This document shows, one piece after another, positions 32,750-43,020 of a DNA stretch of 64,000 bases (position 1 is the stretch's first letter; the number at the start of each line of letters is the position of its first letter). The notes below the pieces were generated by a model. The model ran no database searches. It saw only the letters and a list, made by a program, of their open reading frames with translations, and was not told where the DNA came from. The translations under genes and the position numbers were made by a program. This stretch comes from Posidonia oceanica (taxonomy: Eukaryota; Streptophyta; Magnoliopsida; Alismatales; Posidoniaceae): positions 54,278,001 to 54,342,000 of the forward strand of contig JAZBRS010000060.1 in assembly GCA_037176725.1 (NCBI GenBank), given 5' to 3'.

Positions 32750-35700
32750 ATGGCCCAGTACGTTAGTGAGCCTTCTTTTACTCTTGTCACGGAGGGTGTT
32801 TCCGTTCCGGCCCCTCCGGTTGCTCCTTCTGTCCCCCTTGTTCCCCCTCCGACGCCAGGGTTTCCTCCCCTGACGTCTCTAGGTTCTCAGTACACCCCGG
32901 GACAGTGGCAAGCCTCCCTTCCTCCGGATCCGGTCGCCGAGTCTATCTTGACGGCCGTTACTCGCGTTTCGGAGACGCCACTGCCCCCTCCGTCCCAGGG
33001 ATACGTCGCTTTCGACATCCCTTCCACCGCTGCTGCGACCTTTTCTGTAGAATCCTTCCCCCCCGGACAGTCTGTGTCCGTGCCACTTGTTTCTCAATCC
33101 CCGCCGGCACTGCACTTCAGCGTTCCCGCTGCCGAGACGCTTGAGGCGCAGTACCAGCACCTGATGGAGCTCGCCCAGAGGCTGCAGGGCATGGCTCTAT
33201 CAGTTCGTCCTTCTTCTGTCTCTGTCGTCCCTGAGGTTCCTCCGAGGCCAGTTCCTGCATTTCTTGCATCAACCTCTGCACCTCCGCCTCGACCATCGTC
33301 GCAACTGCTCACGGTTCCGACGATGAGGGCTCGTTTACCGCCTCCTGCACAACACTTAGCACAGCATGCTCCACTTCCTTCTGGTGGTCAACCCTTTGGA
33401 TCGGCTGGAGCCCAGTACCTCACTGGCTCGCTGTCTGGCACTCCGCCTGTACAGCAACTGGTGCTCCGTCATCCTCCCCCTATCCCGGCACAGCATGGCA
33501 TTTATTCTTCTCCTCTTCACCAAGTCCAGCATCCTGCATACACTCCTGCATACACTGTCCCCCAGCACAGATACGCCGGCCATCCCGTTGCTCCACCAGG
33601 CGACGCTATGGTGGATCCGGAGGAGCACTTAGGTGCGACCCATTCGGCGTATGTGCTCACTACCCCTGCTGATCCCTCTCCCACAGCAGCAATTCCGGAC
33701 CCCATCAATAACCGGATGGACGTCTTGGAGAAGGCACTGCGACTAGTGCAGGGTACTGAGCACCAGACCTACCAATTCCGGGACCTCTGCTGTTTTCCAG
33801 AGGCGGTACTCCCTCCGAAGCTCAAAATCCCGGACTTCGAGAAGTATAATGGTAAGGGCTGCCCTGTAGCACACCTGAAGGCGTATTGCGGTGATCTCGC
33901 TCAGCTTCAGGCTGACAAGAGGTTGCTGATCCGCTTGTTCCAGAAGAGTTTGACCGGGCCGGCACTCAAGTGGTTCACATCACTTGATATGTCAGCCATC
34001 AAGACTTGGAACGACCTCAGTCAGGCGTTCCTGGAGCAATACTCCTTCAACCTCGATCTTGTCCCAAAGAGGGCGGACTTGATCGCCATCAAGCAGAACT
34101 CTGGCGAGCCGTTCGGGGAGTACGTCGGCCGCTGGCGCGCCCTTGCCTCTCAGGTTCGAGATAGACCCTCTAACGAGGAATCTATCGAGATCGTTATCGA
34201 AGGGGCGCAGCCGTCTCTCGGGGCTCTGCTTAGCATTCAACCAGTCACTACTTTTGCGGCACTCATCAGAGCTGGAGCGCGCGTGGAGAGTTCTTTGCGG
34301 AGTGGCAACTTCCTGGCTCTCTCTGCGTTCGCTAAGCAGGCAGTGATAAGCAGCAACAGTGCCAACAGCAGCACCTTCAACAACAACAGCGGTAGCAGCA
34401 ACAATCGCCCGAAGAGGAAGGACTCGCCGAAACCCGCTGTTGCATTTGTCGATTCTCCTACTGCGCCGGTTCGCTTGCCATCTCGGCCTGCCCCAGCTCA
34501 GATGGTGTACGCTCCTGCACCTAGGAACCCGCACACACCGCACATCACTACCACCGCTAGACCGGTCTATCCTACCGCACCGGTTCAGCAAGGCTCGCAC
34601 CCAAGGCAAAGAAGACCACCCGCTGAGAGGAGGAATTTCACCCCACTGGTGGAACCACTCACGGACATCTTGCCGAAGGTGGCATCGCTCCTGAAGTTCC
34701 CGGAGGTCCGTCCGCCGCCAAGCCCTCTGCCGCATTGGTTTAGGCCGGACCTCTTCTGCAATTTCCATCGAAGCGTCGGGCATTCGACGGACAATTGCTT
34801 TTCCCTGTGGAACGCAATTCAGGACTTGATCGAATCGGGAACGATTGTGATCGACACGCACGAGGCGCCCACTCAAGCACGCACTCATGCATCTGCATCT
34901 TCAGCTGTTCCCCCGCATTCTGGCATCGTCCGCCAACCTTTACCGGAGCACTCTTATCCGGGAGGGACGGGAACCTCAGGCGTCCACTCTGTCTTTCCTT
35001 CTGGGCCTGCTACTTCTGTAGTAGACCCCTCTGATCTTATCTTTGACATCTCTGAGCCTTTCCCAGTCAGTCTCTATCTGGCGGCAGTTGCCGGCTCCAA
35101 GTCGGGAATCCATTCGATCCGACCGCGTGCCAGGCCGGAGCGCCCTCTCGTGCCTCCCGCCATGCTCCCTCAGGCTCAATCTCTTGTACACCTTTTTGCC
35201 AGAGCCCAGCCTAGTTCTCCCATCCACCTTTTAGGGCGGCCTCAGCTACACCTTCTAGGCAGACCTCAACCTGCCTCAACCTTCCCACCCCAACAACCAT
35301 ACCCATTAGATAGACCTCAACATCCTGTAGGTCCCCCTGTAACCCCTCCTGTGCTCGCAGCACATGCTCCAGTCGTCATTGATTTGACCCTGGACACCCA
35401 TCGCGTCCCTTACAGCTATGCCATAGAAATGTGCACGGAAGTAACGCGATCGGGGAGGATTTACAGGCCCCCAACACCGGCAACTAGGCCAACTCACCCT
35501 AGACCTGTTATGCCCCCACCCCCAGGCCAACCCTTAGCAGATCCAACTCCAGATCAGCCCGTAGCTAGCCAAATCCCTAGCCAGCCTGTAGTAGCCCAGC
35601 TTCCAGCCACTACCCCTCTAGAACCCGCTAGAATCACCCCTCCAGCTGCTAGGAGAAGCCAACCTAAAGCAGACCTAACTTCCCAGCTTAAGAAGGTCAA

Positions 35701-37111
35701 GGCCGACATCTCCATCTGGGATTTGATCCACACTTCTGCCGAGCACCGCGAGGCTTTTCTTCGCGTGTTCCAGGTTGCTCGTGTGTCCCAGTCCATTGAG
35801 CCTTCTGCCTTGGAGAGCATGGTTGGGTTAATCGCGGAGCCCCAGGTCATCTCTTTCACGAGTGATGAGCTGCCTCCGGCAGGGATTAATCACAACCAGC
35901 CCCTATTCGTCACGGTGCAGTTCAAAAACTTTCGCATTCCCCTAACGCTGGTTGATAACGGGTCAGGCCTTAACGTCTGCCCCTTGCGTACAGCAACCAA
36001 GCTCGGATTCAAAGCCGAGGATATCACGCCAGCTGTGAAGGGAATGACTGCTTTTGACAACACTCACCATGACGCTCTAGGGATTCTGATTATCCCTCTG
36101 GCTATCGGTCCGGCCGTCTTCGACGTAGAATTCTATGTCGTCGACTTGAAGCCTAACTTCAATCTTCTGCTTGGGCGCCCTTGGCTTCACAAGCATCAGG
36201 TCCTTCCTTTGACCCTCCATCGAATGATAAAGTACCGTCGCGGCGACGATGTCATTGTCGTCATGGCGGAAAACTTTGAGAAGGAGCGGATTGAAGCAGT
36301 CTCTCCCGTGTCTTCGCAATCCATCCCGTTTGACCCCGAGACTTCTGAAGCCCTCTATCGTGTTAACCGGTGCGAGCCAGTTAACTTCGTTCCTGATCTT
36401 GAACGTGTCAACTCCTTGACCGTTCACAGTAACCCCTTTCGAATGGTCGAGAATGTATGTCACAGGTGGGGTTACACAAAGGGTACGCCGCTCGGGCATC
36501 ACGGCCAAGGGATCGCGGAACCGATCGTAGCAGTGGAGCAGAGGAAATCTGAAGGTCTCGGCTATGAGCCAAAGCCCAACGAAGATCACTGCTTCCAGCT
36601 CAGAGATCGTGCACCAGCCATTCCCAGAGACCTCACTAACTTTACCAGTGCAGGAATTCTGGGATCAACCGACTACCAAGCCACAGCGCCGGCAGAGGAT
36701 TGGGTGTGTATTGAGGACTACTACTCGGATGAGGAGCAGTCTGATGACAACAGAGGCACTCCCAATCAACTCAGCAGAAACAGTGGTCAGAGCAGAGGCC
36801 CCACAGTCAGTTTATTTAGCTCTCCCTCTGGCAGAAACAGTAGGCAGCTCAGCAGGCCCTGTGGCAGATTCAAGTTCTCGTCCTTCAGCAGCCACAACAG
36901 CTTCTCAAGATCAGTCAACAGCAGTGCAGGAGTCAGAGACACTCCTCTTGGCAGAACCAAGTATGCTACCAGCGGTCACAGCAACATCAGTGCCACTGCC
37001 CCCATCTCTGGAGGGGCAGTCCATCAACTCAGTCAGCAGCGTGGCCCAGCCCGCTCCCTCAGCATCATCTTCAGGAATGCAGCTGGCGCAGTCCGCTCCG
37101 CATTCTCCTGA
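32750..37111 (+). CDS. Element A gag-protease
   Basis: Start ATG 32750 (MAQYVSEP) is the first codon of the conserved stretch shared with B; the frame is open further upstream to 32618 but not conserved as coding. Order: Pro/Ser-rich N-terminus; capsid-like Retrotrans_gag region at about residues 357-517 (LKIPDFEKYNGKG to FAALIRAGARV); zinc knuckle CNFHRSVGHSTDNC at residues 670-683, with His in place of the second Cys; Pro-rich linker with repeated LLGRPQ; aspartic protease with VDNGSG (Asp about residue 1069). Gag forms the particle and the protease cuts the polyprotein. Compared with B, one extra base at about 36745 moves it out of the pol frame, so the last 120 residues to TGA 37111 are out-of-frame Ser-rich tail, not native sequence. 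Confidence 0.92.
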   Translation: MAQYVSEPSFTLVTEGVSVPAPPVAPSVPLVPPPTPGFPPLTSLGSQYTPGQWQASLPPDPVAESILTAVTRVSETPLPPPSQGYVAFDIPSTAAATFSVESFPPGQSVSVPLVSQSPPALHFSVPAAETLEAQYQHLMELAQRLQGMALSVRPSSVSVVPEVPPRPVPAFLASTSAPPPRPSSQLLTVPTMRARLPPPAQHLAQHAPLPSGGQPFGSAGAQYLTGSLSGTPPVQQLVLRHPPPIPAQHGIYSSPLHQVQHPAYTPAYTVPQHRYAGHPVAPPGDAMVDPEEHLGATHSAYVLTTPADPSPTAAIPDPINNRMDVLEKALRLVQGTEHQTYQFRDLCCFPEAVLPPKLKIPDFEKYNGKGCPVAHLKAYCGDLAQLQADKRLLIRLFQKSLTGPALKWFTSLDMSAIKTWNDLSQAFLEQYSFNLDLVPKRADLIAIKQNSGEPFGEYVGRWRALASQVRDRPSNEESIEIVIEGAQPSLGALLSIQPVTTFAALIRAGARVESSLRSGNFLALSAFAKQAVISSNSANSSTFNNNSGSSNNRPKRKDSPKPAVAFVDSPTAPVRLPSRPAPAQMVYAPAPRNPHTPHITTTARPVYPTAPVQQGSHPRQRRPPAERRNFTPLVEPLTDILPKVASLLKFPEVRPPPSPLPHWFRPDLFCNFHRSVGHSTDNCFSLWNAIQDLIESGTIVIDTHEAPTQARTHASASSAVPPHSGIVRQPLPEHSYPGGTGTSGVHSVFPSGPATSVVDPSDLIFDISEPFPVSLYLAAVAGSKSGIHSIRPRARPERPLVPPAMLPQAQSLVHLFARAQPSSPIHLLGRPQLHLLGRPQPASTFPPQQPYPLDRPQHPVGPPVTPPVLAAHAPVVIDLTLDTHRVPYSYAIEMCTEVTRSGRIYRPPTPATRPTHPRPVMPPPPGQPLADPTPDQPVASQIPSQPVVAQLPATTPLEPARITPPAARRSQPKADLTSQLKKVKADISIWDLIHTSAEHREAFLRVFQVARVSQSIEPSALESMVGLIAEPQVISFTSDELPPAGINHNQPLFVTVQFKNFRIPLTLVDNGSGLNVCPLRTATKLGFKAEDITPAVKGMTAFDNTHHDALGILIIPLAIGPAVFDVEFYVVDLKPNFNLLLGRPWLHKHQVLPLTLHRMIKYRRGDDVIVVMAENFEKERIEAVSPVSSQSIPFDPETSEALYRVNRCEPVNFVPDLERVNSLTVHSNPFRMVENVCHRWGYTKGTPLGHHGQGIAEPIVAVEQRKSEGLGYEPKPNEDHCFQLRDRAPAIPRDLTNFTSAGILGSTDYQATAPAEDWVCIEDYYSDEEQSDDNRGTPNQLSRNSGQSRGPTVSLFSSPSGRNSRQLSRPCGRFKFSSFSSHNSFSRSVNSSAGVRDTPLGRTKYATSGHSNISATAPISGGAVHQLSQQRGPARSLSIIFRNAAGAVRSAFS

Positions 37112-39641
37112 CAACCTGCAGCAGCTCTCATGGCAAGACCCTATGGCGTCTGAGGCTGCGCTCTCTCAGTTACGGCCCGATACAAAAGGCCAACTGAGCA
37201 CTACATTCTCCGGGCCCTTGAGCCCCGCAAAGAGCACCCCTGCTTATTCTCCAGCAGTGACCCTGGAAGCTCATCCATCAGTAGCACCGCTGACCTGTCT
37301 TTTTGGGCCTTCCACATCTGAACTGCCATCAGCGGACGCGCCCGCGAACCAGATGATTCAGACTCTAAGGGCGGCGATCCGTCTTGCAGCCGGGCCAGTG
37401 CCGCAGGCCCCCGGTGCCTACTACGTCGACTCCCCCTCGGACGAGGATGAAGGAGTGGCGATAGAAGCCCAGGTCGATTCTTGGATGTCTGACTTAGAGC
37501 TACTCTATCAAGAACAACTCAAGTCAATAGCAGAAGACCTGGCAGACCATCAAGCTGCAGAAAGGAAAGGAAAAGCCGTAGTTACGGATCCTCCTCTGCA
37601 AGAGGACCATGCTTCTATCATGGTCCTAGAAGACTCAGCAGTGCCGGACTCCCCTAGACCAGATGAGCTCATCACTCTTCAACCAGAAGGCGGGTCTAGG
37701 TGGTTTGTGCAACCCATGCCTCACCTGAGCAAGACATCGAGCGGCAATGACCAGATCAACCGCCAGTCCAGCATATCCTCCACGAGCGCACTAGAAGACC
37801 CAGAGGGGGGAGCATCAGCAGTAAATACAGCAGCAGCAGAGCAGAATGCCTCAGCAGCCTCAGCAACACAGTCAGCAGAGCAGTCAGCAGAGCAGTCAGC
37901 AGTATCAGCGGCAGTATCAGTTGAGCCCTCAGCAGAATCAGCAGAGCACTCAGCAGAATCAGTCAGGTCAGAGCAAGCAGTAGAAGGAGTTGCTGGGACG
38001 GAGGTCGCGCACCGAGGCTACAAGAATACTCGAGTAAGCGTGACCATCCTGAAGCGTCACCAGGGCCAAGCAGCGGAACACATGCACTCTTTCGACATCA
38101 CAAGTCCTTCTTTTGAGAAAGAGATCCTCTCAGAACTTGTTGCTTATGGAGAAGAGGATGATACGGGCATAGATGAGACTGACGAACCTTTGCCCGAGTT
38201 CCGGCCCTATGACGACGACCCAGAAGGCCCCAACCTCCATGTTGAAGAAGAAACGGAGGTTGTTAACATTGGCACAGCTGAGGAAGTCAGAGAAGTTTGC
38301 ATCAGTGCCCAGCTGTCCGCCCAGGCTCGAGCAGAATTCATCGCATTCCTGAAAGAATATGCGGATGTCTTCGCCTGGAGTTATGAAGATATGGTCGGCC
38401 TTGACATAGAGATAGTGGTGCACAATCTGCCTTTAAATCCAGATGCCAAGCCAGTAAAGCAGAAGCTAAGAAGATGGCGACCGCAATGGCTGCTCATGAT
38501 CAAAGAGGAAATAATGAAGCAGCTTGGAGTCAATTTTCTGAAGGTCGTTCTTTATCCTGAATGGCTGGCAAACATTGTACCTGTGCCCAAGAAAGATGGC
38601 CGAATTCGGATCTGTATCGACTACAGGGACCTGAACAAGGCGAGTCCCAAGGACGACTTTCCATTGCCTCACATTGACGTCCTAGTTGACAATACAGCAG
38701 GCCACAAAATGCTCTCCTTCATGGACGGCTTCTCTGGATACAATCAGATCAAAATGGCAGAAGAGGACATGGAAAAGACTTCATTCATTACCCCTTGGGG
38801 AGTTTTCTGCTATCAAGTCATGCCGTTCGGCCTGAAGAACGCTAGTGCAACCTATCAGAGGGCCATGACTGCGCTATTCCACGACCTCATGCACCAAGAA
38901 GTGGAGGTCTATGTAGACGATATGATTGCCAAAACCAAAGAGCCCGAGGATCATCTTGCCTGTCTCAGAAAGCTCTTTGACCGTCTACGGAAGTACAAGC
39001 TGCGCTTGAATCCCAAGAAGTGCGTATTCGGGGTATCTTCTGGCAAATTGCTCGGCTACATTGTTAGCCAAAGGGGGATTGAGGTGGACCCGTTGAAAGC
39101 ACAAGCCATCGTGGACATGCCACCCCCTAGAACTGAAAAAGAAGTCAGAAGTCTGCTTGGGCGTTTACAATTTATCAGTCGCTTCATTGCACAGCTTACG
39201 CCCATCTGCGAACCCATTTTGAAGCTCTTGAGGAAGAATGCGCAGATTCACTGGAGCAAGGAGTGTCAGGCTGCATTTGCCAAGATCAAGCAGCTGCTGA
39301 TCAAGCCTCCTATCCTGGTCCCGCCTACGCCAGGGAGACCCTTGCTTGTCTACCTTTCTACCACGCAGCATTCCATGGGCGCCGTCTTGGGCCAGCATGA
39401 CGAATCTGGTAGGAAGGAGCGTGCCATCTACTACCTGAGCAAGAAATTTAATGAATGCGAAGCCAGGTACAGTACACTAGAGAAGACTTGCTTGTCACTT
39501 GTCTGGGCTGCACAGAAGCTGAGGCACTACCTGATGGCATACCCAGTGCAGCTCTTATGCCGGCATGATCCTATCAAGTTCCTCTTTCAGAAGCCGGCCA
39601 TGGTGGGCAGATGTGCTAAGTGGCAGGTGTTATTGTCCTAG
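36744..39641 (+). CDS. Element A reverse transcriptase and RNase H1
   Basis: Continues pol in the frame shared with B after the frameshift near 36745; the frame is open from 36564 but the earlier part overlaps protease. A Ser/Ala/Gln-rich linker (densest at 37810-37985) leads to RT: VPVPKKDGRIRICIDYRDLN (about 38578), TPWGVFCYQVMPFGLKNA (about 38790), active site YVDD 38910-38921, then thumb and connection. RNase H1 (about 39330-39560) reads YLSTTQHSMGAVLGQ, with Ser where active enzymes have the first Asp, so it is likely inactive, as known for Tat elements. TAG 39639-39641 (CAG in B) stops the frame before the second RNase H. It copies element RNA into cDNA. Confidence 0.92.
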   Translation: MTTEALPINSAETVVRAEAPQSVYLALPLAETVGSSAGPVADSSSRPSAATTASQDQSTAVQESETLLLAEPSMLPAVTATSVPLPPSLEGQSINSVSSVAQPAPSASSSGMQLAQSAPHSPDNLQQLSWQDPMASEAALSQLRPDTKGQLSTTFSGPLSPAKSTPAYSPAVTLEAHPSVAPLTCLFGPSTSELPSADAPANQMIQTLRAAIRLAAGPVPQAPGAYYVDSPSDEDEGVAIEAQVDSWMSDLELLYQEQLKSIAEDLADHQAAERKGKAVVTDPPLQEDHASIMVLEDSAVPDSPRPDELITLQPEGGSRWFVQPMPHLSKTSSGNDQINRQSSISSTSALEDPEGGASAVNTAAAEQNASAASATQSAEQSAEQSAVSAAVSVEPSAESAEHSAESVRSEQAVEGVAGTEVAHRGYKNTRVSVTILKRHQGQAAEHMHSFDITSPSFEKEILSELVAYGEEDDTGIDETDEPLPEFRPYDDDPEGPNLHVEEETEVVNIGTAEEVREVCISAQLSAQARAEFIAFLKEYADVFAWSYEDMVGLDIEIVVHNLPLNPDAKPVKQKLRRWRPQWLLMIKEEIMKQLGVNFLKVVLYPEWLANIVPVPKKDGRIRICIDYRDLNKASPKDDFPLPHIDVLVDNTAGHKMLSFMDGFSGYNQIKMAEEDMEKTSFITPWGVFCYQVMPFGLKNASATYQRAMTALFHDLMHQEVEVYVDDMIAKTKEPEDHLACLRKLFDRLRKYKLRLNPKKCVFGVSSGKLLGYIVSQRGIEVDPLKAQAIVDMPPPRTEKEVRSLLGRLQFISRFIAQLTPICEPILKLLRKNAQIHWSKECQAAFAKIKQLLIKPPILVPPTPGRPLLVYLSTTQHSMGAVLGQHDESGRKERAIYYLSKKFNECEARYSTLEKTCLSLVWAAQKLRHYLMAYPVQLLCRHDPIKFLFQKPAMVGRCAKWQVLLS

Positions 39642-41537
39642 TACGACATCACCTTTGTCACACAGAAGTCCATGAAGGGTCAAGCAATGGCAGACCATCT
39701 TGCCGACCTCCCTCTGCCTGAATACCAACCCCTCCAGATGCAGTTTCCTGATGAAGACATTCTCTTTGCAATGGAGGACTCTGAGCAGAAAGATCCTGAA
39801 GAAGCAGAGGAATGGCAGCTCTACTTTGATGGTGCAGTCAACAAGAAGGGCCGAGGCGTAGGCGCAGTGCTGACCACGCCCCAAGGACAGGTGACTCCTT
39901 TCGCAAGGAAGCTGACTTTCACCTGCACAAACAACGAAGCAGAGTACGAAGCGTGCATCCTGGGGTTGAAAGTCGCCCTCGATCATGAGGCGCAGAAGCT
40001 GCATGTGCACGGCGATGCCATGCTGGTGATTTCTCAAGTGAACGGCGATTGGAAGACAAAAGATCCCAAGCTTGTGCCGTATCACGAACACCTGCTGAGG
40101 CTGATGGAAAAATTCAAGAGCATCCGCTTCACGTACCTGAACAGAGCAAAGAACGCGTATGCAGACGCACTAGCAACTCTGGCATCCTGGCTCACCATTT
40201 CAGAAGACAGCGCTGTGGATGTATCAGTCACTCGCATTGAACAGCCTGCATACTGCATGAGCATAGAGGAAGCGGATCCCGCAGGGGGGCACCCCTGGTA
40301 TCAAGACATAAAATCTTTCCTGGAGTCTGGTAGCTTTCCTCCTGATACCACGGCAACAGACAAGAGAACTCTGGCGCGTCTGGCGTCAAAATATGTGTTA
40401 GGGGCTGGGCAGCTGTACAGAAGGTCATACAATCAGATGCTACTGCGCTGCCTGAACAAATCTGAGGCTGACACGCTGATGCTCCAAGTGCATGCGGGAA
40501 CCTGTGGCCCGCACATGAACGGCGTCCTCCTGGCCAAGAAGATCATGCTGCAAGGTTATTTCTGGCAGACCATGGAAGCCGACTGCTGCCGGTTCGTGTG
40601 TAGATGCCACAATTGTCAAATCCATGGAAACTTCATCAAAGCCCCTCCACATCAGCTGCACAATATGTCTTCGCCATGGCCTTTCTCCACCTGGGGGATC
40701 GATGTCATTGGCGCCATCCACCCTGCTGCTTCAAATGGTCATCGTTACATTCTGGTAACGATCGATTACTTTACCAAGTGGGTGGAAGCAGCCTCTTACA
40801 GAACAGTCACCGCTTCGGCAACAGAAAAATTTATCAGAAACAATATTGTTGCCCGATATGGGGTCCCGCACTCTGTCGTCTCTGATAACGGCTCAAATTT
40901 CATTGCCAAAAGGATCGAAGAATACCTGCAAAGTCTCAAGATCAAGCACCATCGATCCTCGCCTTATCGGCCACAGATGAACGGAGCAGTGGAATCTGCA
41001 AACAAGAACATTGTCAAGATCCTGAAGAAAATGGCAGAAATCCACAAGGATTGGCACGACAAGCTCCCATACGCGCTCTGGGCGTACAGGACATCAATCC
41101 GGACCTTTACAGGAGCCACTCCGTACTCTCTGGTGTACGGCATGGAAGCAGTGTTACCTGTTGAAGTGGAGATCCCCTCCCTGCGAATCCTGCGGGAAGC
41201 TGAGTTGGAAGAAGCAGAATGGGTCGAAGACCGCTGCGTCCAACTAAACCTGATCGATGAGCGCAGATTGCAAGCCATGCACAACGCTCACTGCTATCAG
41301 AAGCGAATGGCCAGAGCATTCTTGAAGAAGGTCCAGCCCAGAAGCTTTCAGTCAGGGGACCTTGTCTTGGGTGCCATTCATTTGCCTGATGGTCGAGGGA
41401 AATTCCGACCCAATTGGCGTGGCCCCTTTGTGGTCAAGCAGATCTTTTCGGGAGGCACTGTAACCCTTGAGGATATGGACCATGTCGAGCAGTCTGAGCC
41501 CGTCAACCTCTGCTATCTGAAGAAATACTATCAGTAG
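39642..41537 (+). CDS. Element A archaeal-type RNase H plus integrase
   Basis: Same frame as the RT part, separated only by the TAG at 39639; first ATG is 39672. RNase H has a full acidic set: YFDGAV (Asp 39828-39830), NNEAEYEA, HGDAML and NAYADALA; it would supply the activity RNase H1 lacks. Integrase: HHCC zinc region (VHAGTCGPH, CRCHNC), Asp 40701-40703 (WGIDVIG), Asp 40884-40886 (VSDNGSN), Glu 40992-40994 (GAVES) in DX35E spacing, and a GPF module (NWRGPFVVK). It ends at TAG 41535-41537 with YLKKYYQ. No chromodomain is seen. It looks intact except for its separation from RT. Confidence 0.93.
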   Translation, partial: YDITFVTQKSMKGQAMADHLADLPLPEYQPLQMQFPDEDILFAMEDSEQKDPEEAEEWQLYFDGAVNKKGRGVGAVLTTPQGQVTPFARKLTFTCTNNEAEYEACILGLKVALDHEAQKLHVHGDAMLVISQVNGDWKTKDPKLVPYHEHLLRLMEKFKSIRFTYLNRAKNAYADALATLASWLTISEDSAVDVSVTRIEQPAYCMSIEEADPAGGHPWYQDIKSFLESGSFPPDTTATDKRTLARLASKYVLGAGQLYRRSYNQMLLRCLNKSEADTLMLQVHAGTCGPHMNGVLLAKKIMLQGYFWQTMEADCCRFVCRCHNCQIHGNFIKAPPHQLHNMSSPWPFSTWGIDVIGAIHPAASNGHRYILVTIDYFTKWVEAASYRTVTASATEKFIRNNIVARYGVPHSVVSDNGSNFIAKRIEEYLQSLKIKHHRSSPYRPQMNGAVESANKNIVKILKKMAEIHKDWHDKLPYALWAYRTSIRTFTGATPYSLVYGMEAVLPVEVEIPSLRILREAELEEAEWVEDRCVQLNLIDERRLQAMHNAHCYQKRMARAFLKKVQPRSFQSGDLVLGAIHLPDGRGKFRPNWRGPFVVKQIFSGGTVTLEDMDHVEQSEPVNLCYLKKYYQ

Positions 41538-42972
41538 CTGAAAGCGGCCCCGTTGCAGATGCCCTTCTCCCACCTGCACTTGCATTCTCGCCCTCTTGCT
41601 TCAACTCTCTTTTCAAATCATCATCGTCATCCTTTCAGCTCTTGCACCCTTTCTTTTCAAATCATCTTCATCATCCTCTCAAACATTGCATCCTTTGCCC
41701 GGTGATGACAACCGGAAGTGCTTGCCTGCTCTGGAAGGAGTCACCCTGCCTCACCTGGCACTACTTAGATGTCTTAGCAAGTGAGGGAGCCACCACCAAT
41801 AAGGACAGGCGAACTGCCCAATCTCACAAGGACATACACCTCTGAGGGAGAAAAAATGTTAGGTTGTGAGCTTGAAAAAGTGAGGATAGACATCTAGGTT
41901 TGGGCACCTCAAAGGAACAGAAGACGAAGACAGAAGCCGGCCCTAGAGATAGGGGTGTGCAGTCTAACCCTGCTCCTTCTACCCATCACATAGCAGACCC
42001 AAAGCCTAAATCCATTACAATTCAAGCACCCTTCTTTTGCCACCAGAATGGGGATAGCAAAAGCCTGAAAAAAAAAAGAAAAAAAAAGAGAAAAAAGATC
42101 AAGCAAAAAAGAAAAGAAAAAAGAGATAGAACAAAAACAAAAACAAAAAAAGGAGAAAAGCAAGCAAAACAAAAAAAAAGAAGAAGAAAAAGGGCAAAGG
42201 TAGCCCACAAAACACAGGCACCGTTATCCCCCATACTTTACTAGGGATCCCCAGCATGTCAAGCCTGGAAAAGGGATCTGCCACATCCTCCCAAGAGCAA
42301 ACACATACCTTCTCCTAGCTAGGTGCAGAGAAAGACTGCATACCTATGAGGGAGAAACCTTTCAAAAAAAAAGAGAGCTGAAAGAATAGGTGTAGGTCCT
42401 GAGAGTGCAGCCAGTAGTCTGTCCTCACCACATCACCACCTGTATAATGCCAACAACCTGTTCCGGAGCGCCACCAATAAGCCGAGAGTCTGAGTAGGGC
42501 CCAGTGAGTCAAGGACCACTCCCTTCCTCTGCAGCAGGCACCAAAGCACTCCGTACGCTGAGGGCACCCTCATACCCATCCACCCCAGCATATCCATCCA
42601 TTCAAGCATACTTAGTCATCCAATAATATTCATCCTCATAAGCATATCACTAGCATCTTGCATTCATGCATCCTCCTTCTTTCCTTTCCCCTTCCGCCAA
42701 TCTCTCCGCTCTGCAACACGCTCAGGCCCTGAGACAGTACTCTTCCCCAGCAGAGCGCATCGACGACACTCAAGCTGCGCCGGTCCAGATCCCCTGCCGG
42801 CCCTCGCCCCCACATTCGCCGGACTACTGCCAATTCCCTTTATTCATTTGTGCTTAACTGCTATGTTTTGTTATCAACTGCTAAATGCATATGGAACTAC
42901 ATTTTCAGTCTCAGTTTCTGCTTGTTGTCAAAGATTACATACCTGCGAGATCGGACTGTTTATTGATAGCAG
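41538..42972 (+). other. Element A spacer between integrase and extra ORF
   Basis: No gene. Order as in C: GTGAGGGAGCCACCACC (41782-41798), GAGGGAGAAAAAA purine patch (about 41844), long A-rich purine tract (about 42067-42190), GTGAGTCAAGGACCACTC phrase (about 42505), a C-rich stretch and a T-rich end with CTGCTAA (about 42878). Confidence 0.6.
42953..42972 (+). promoter_or_regulatory. Putative splice acceptor before the extra ORF (Element A)
   Basis: GTTTATTGATAGCAG/GTACC at 42972/42973, 48 bases before the ATG at 43021; matching sites lie in B and C. Confidence 0.45.
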
Positions 42973-43020
42973 GTACCTCAAGCCTTGCAGTAATCAGCCT
43001 GTCTTCTGCAATCAAGTGTA

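Noticed and set aside
34143..34888. Minus-strand frames of up to 298 codons within gag-protease of A
   Set aside because: Antisense shadow of the coding frame; no independent signals.
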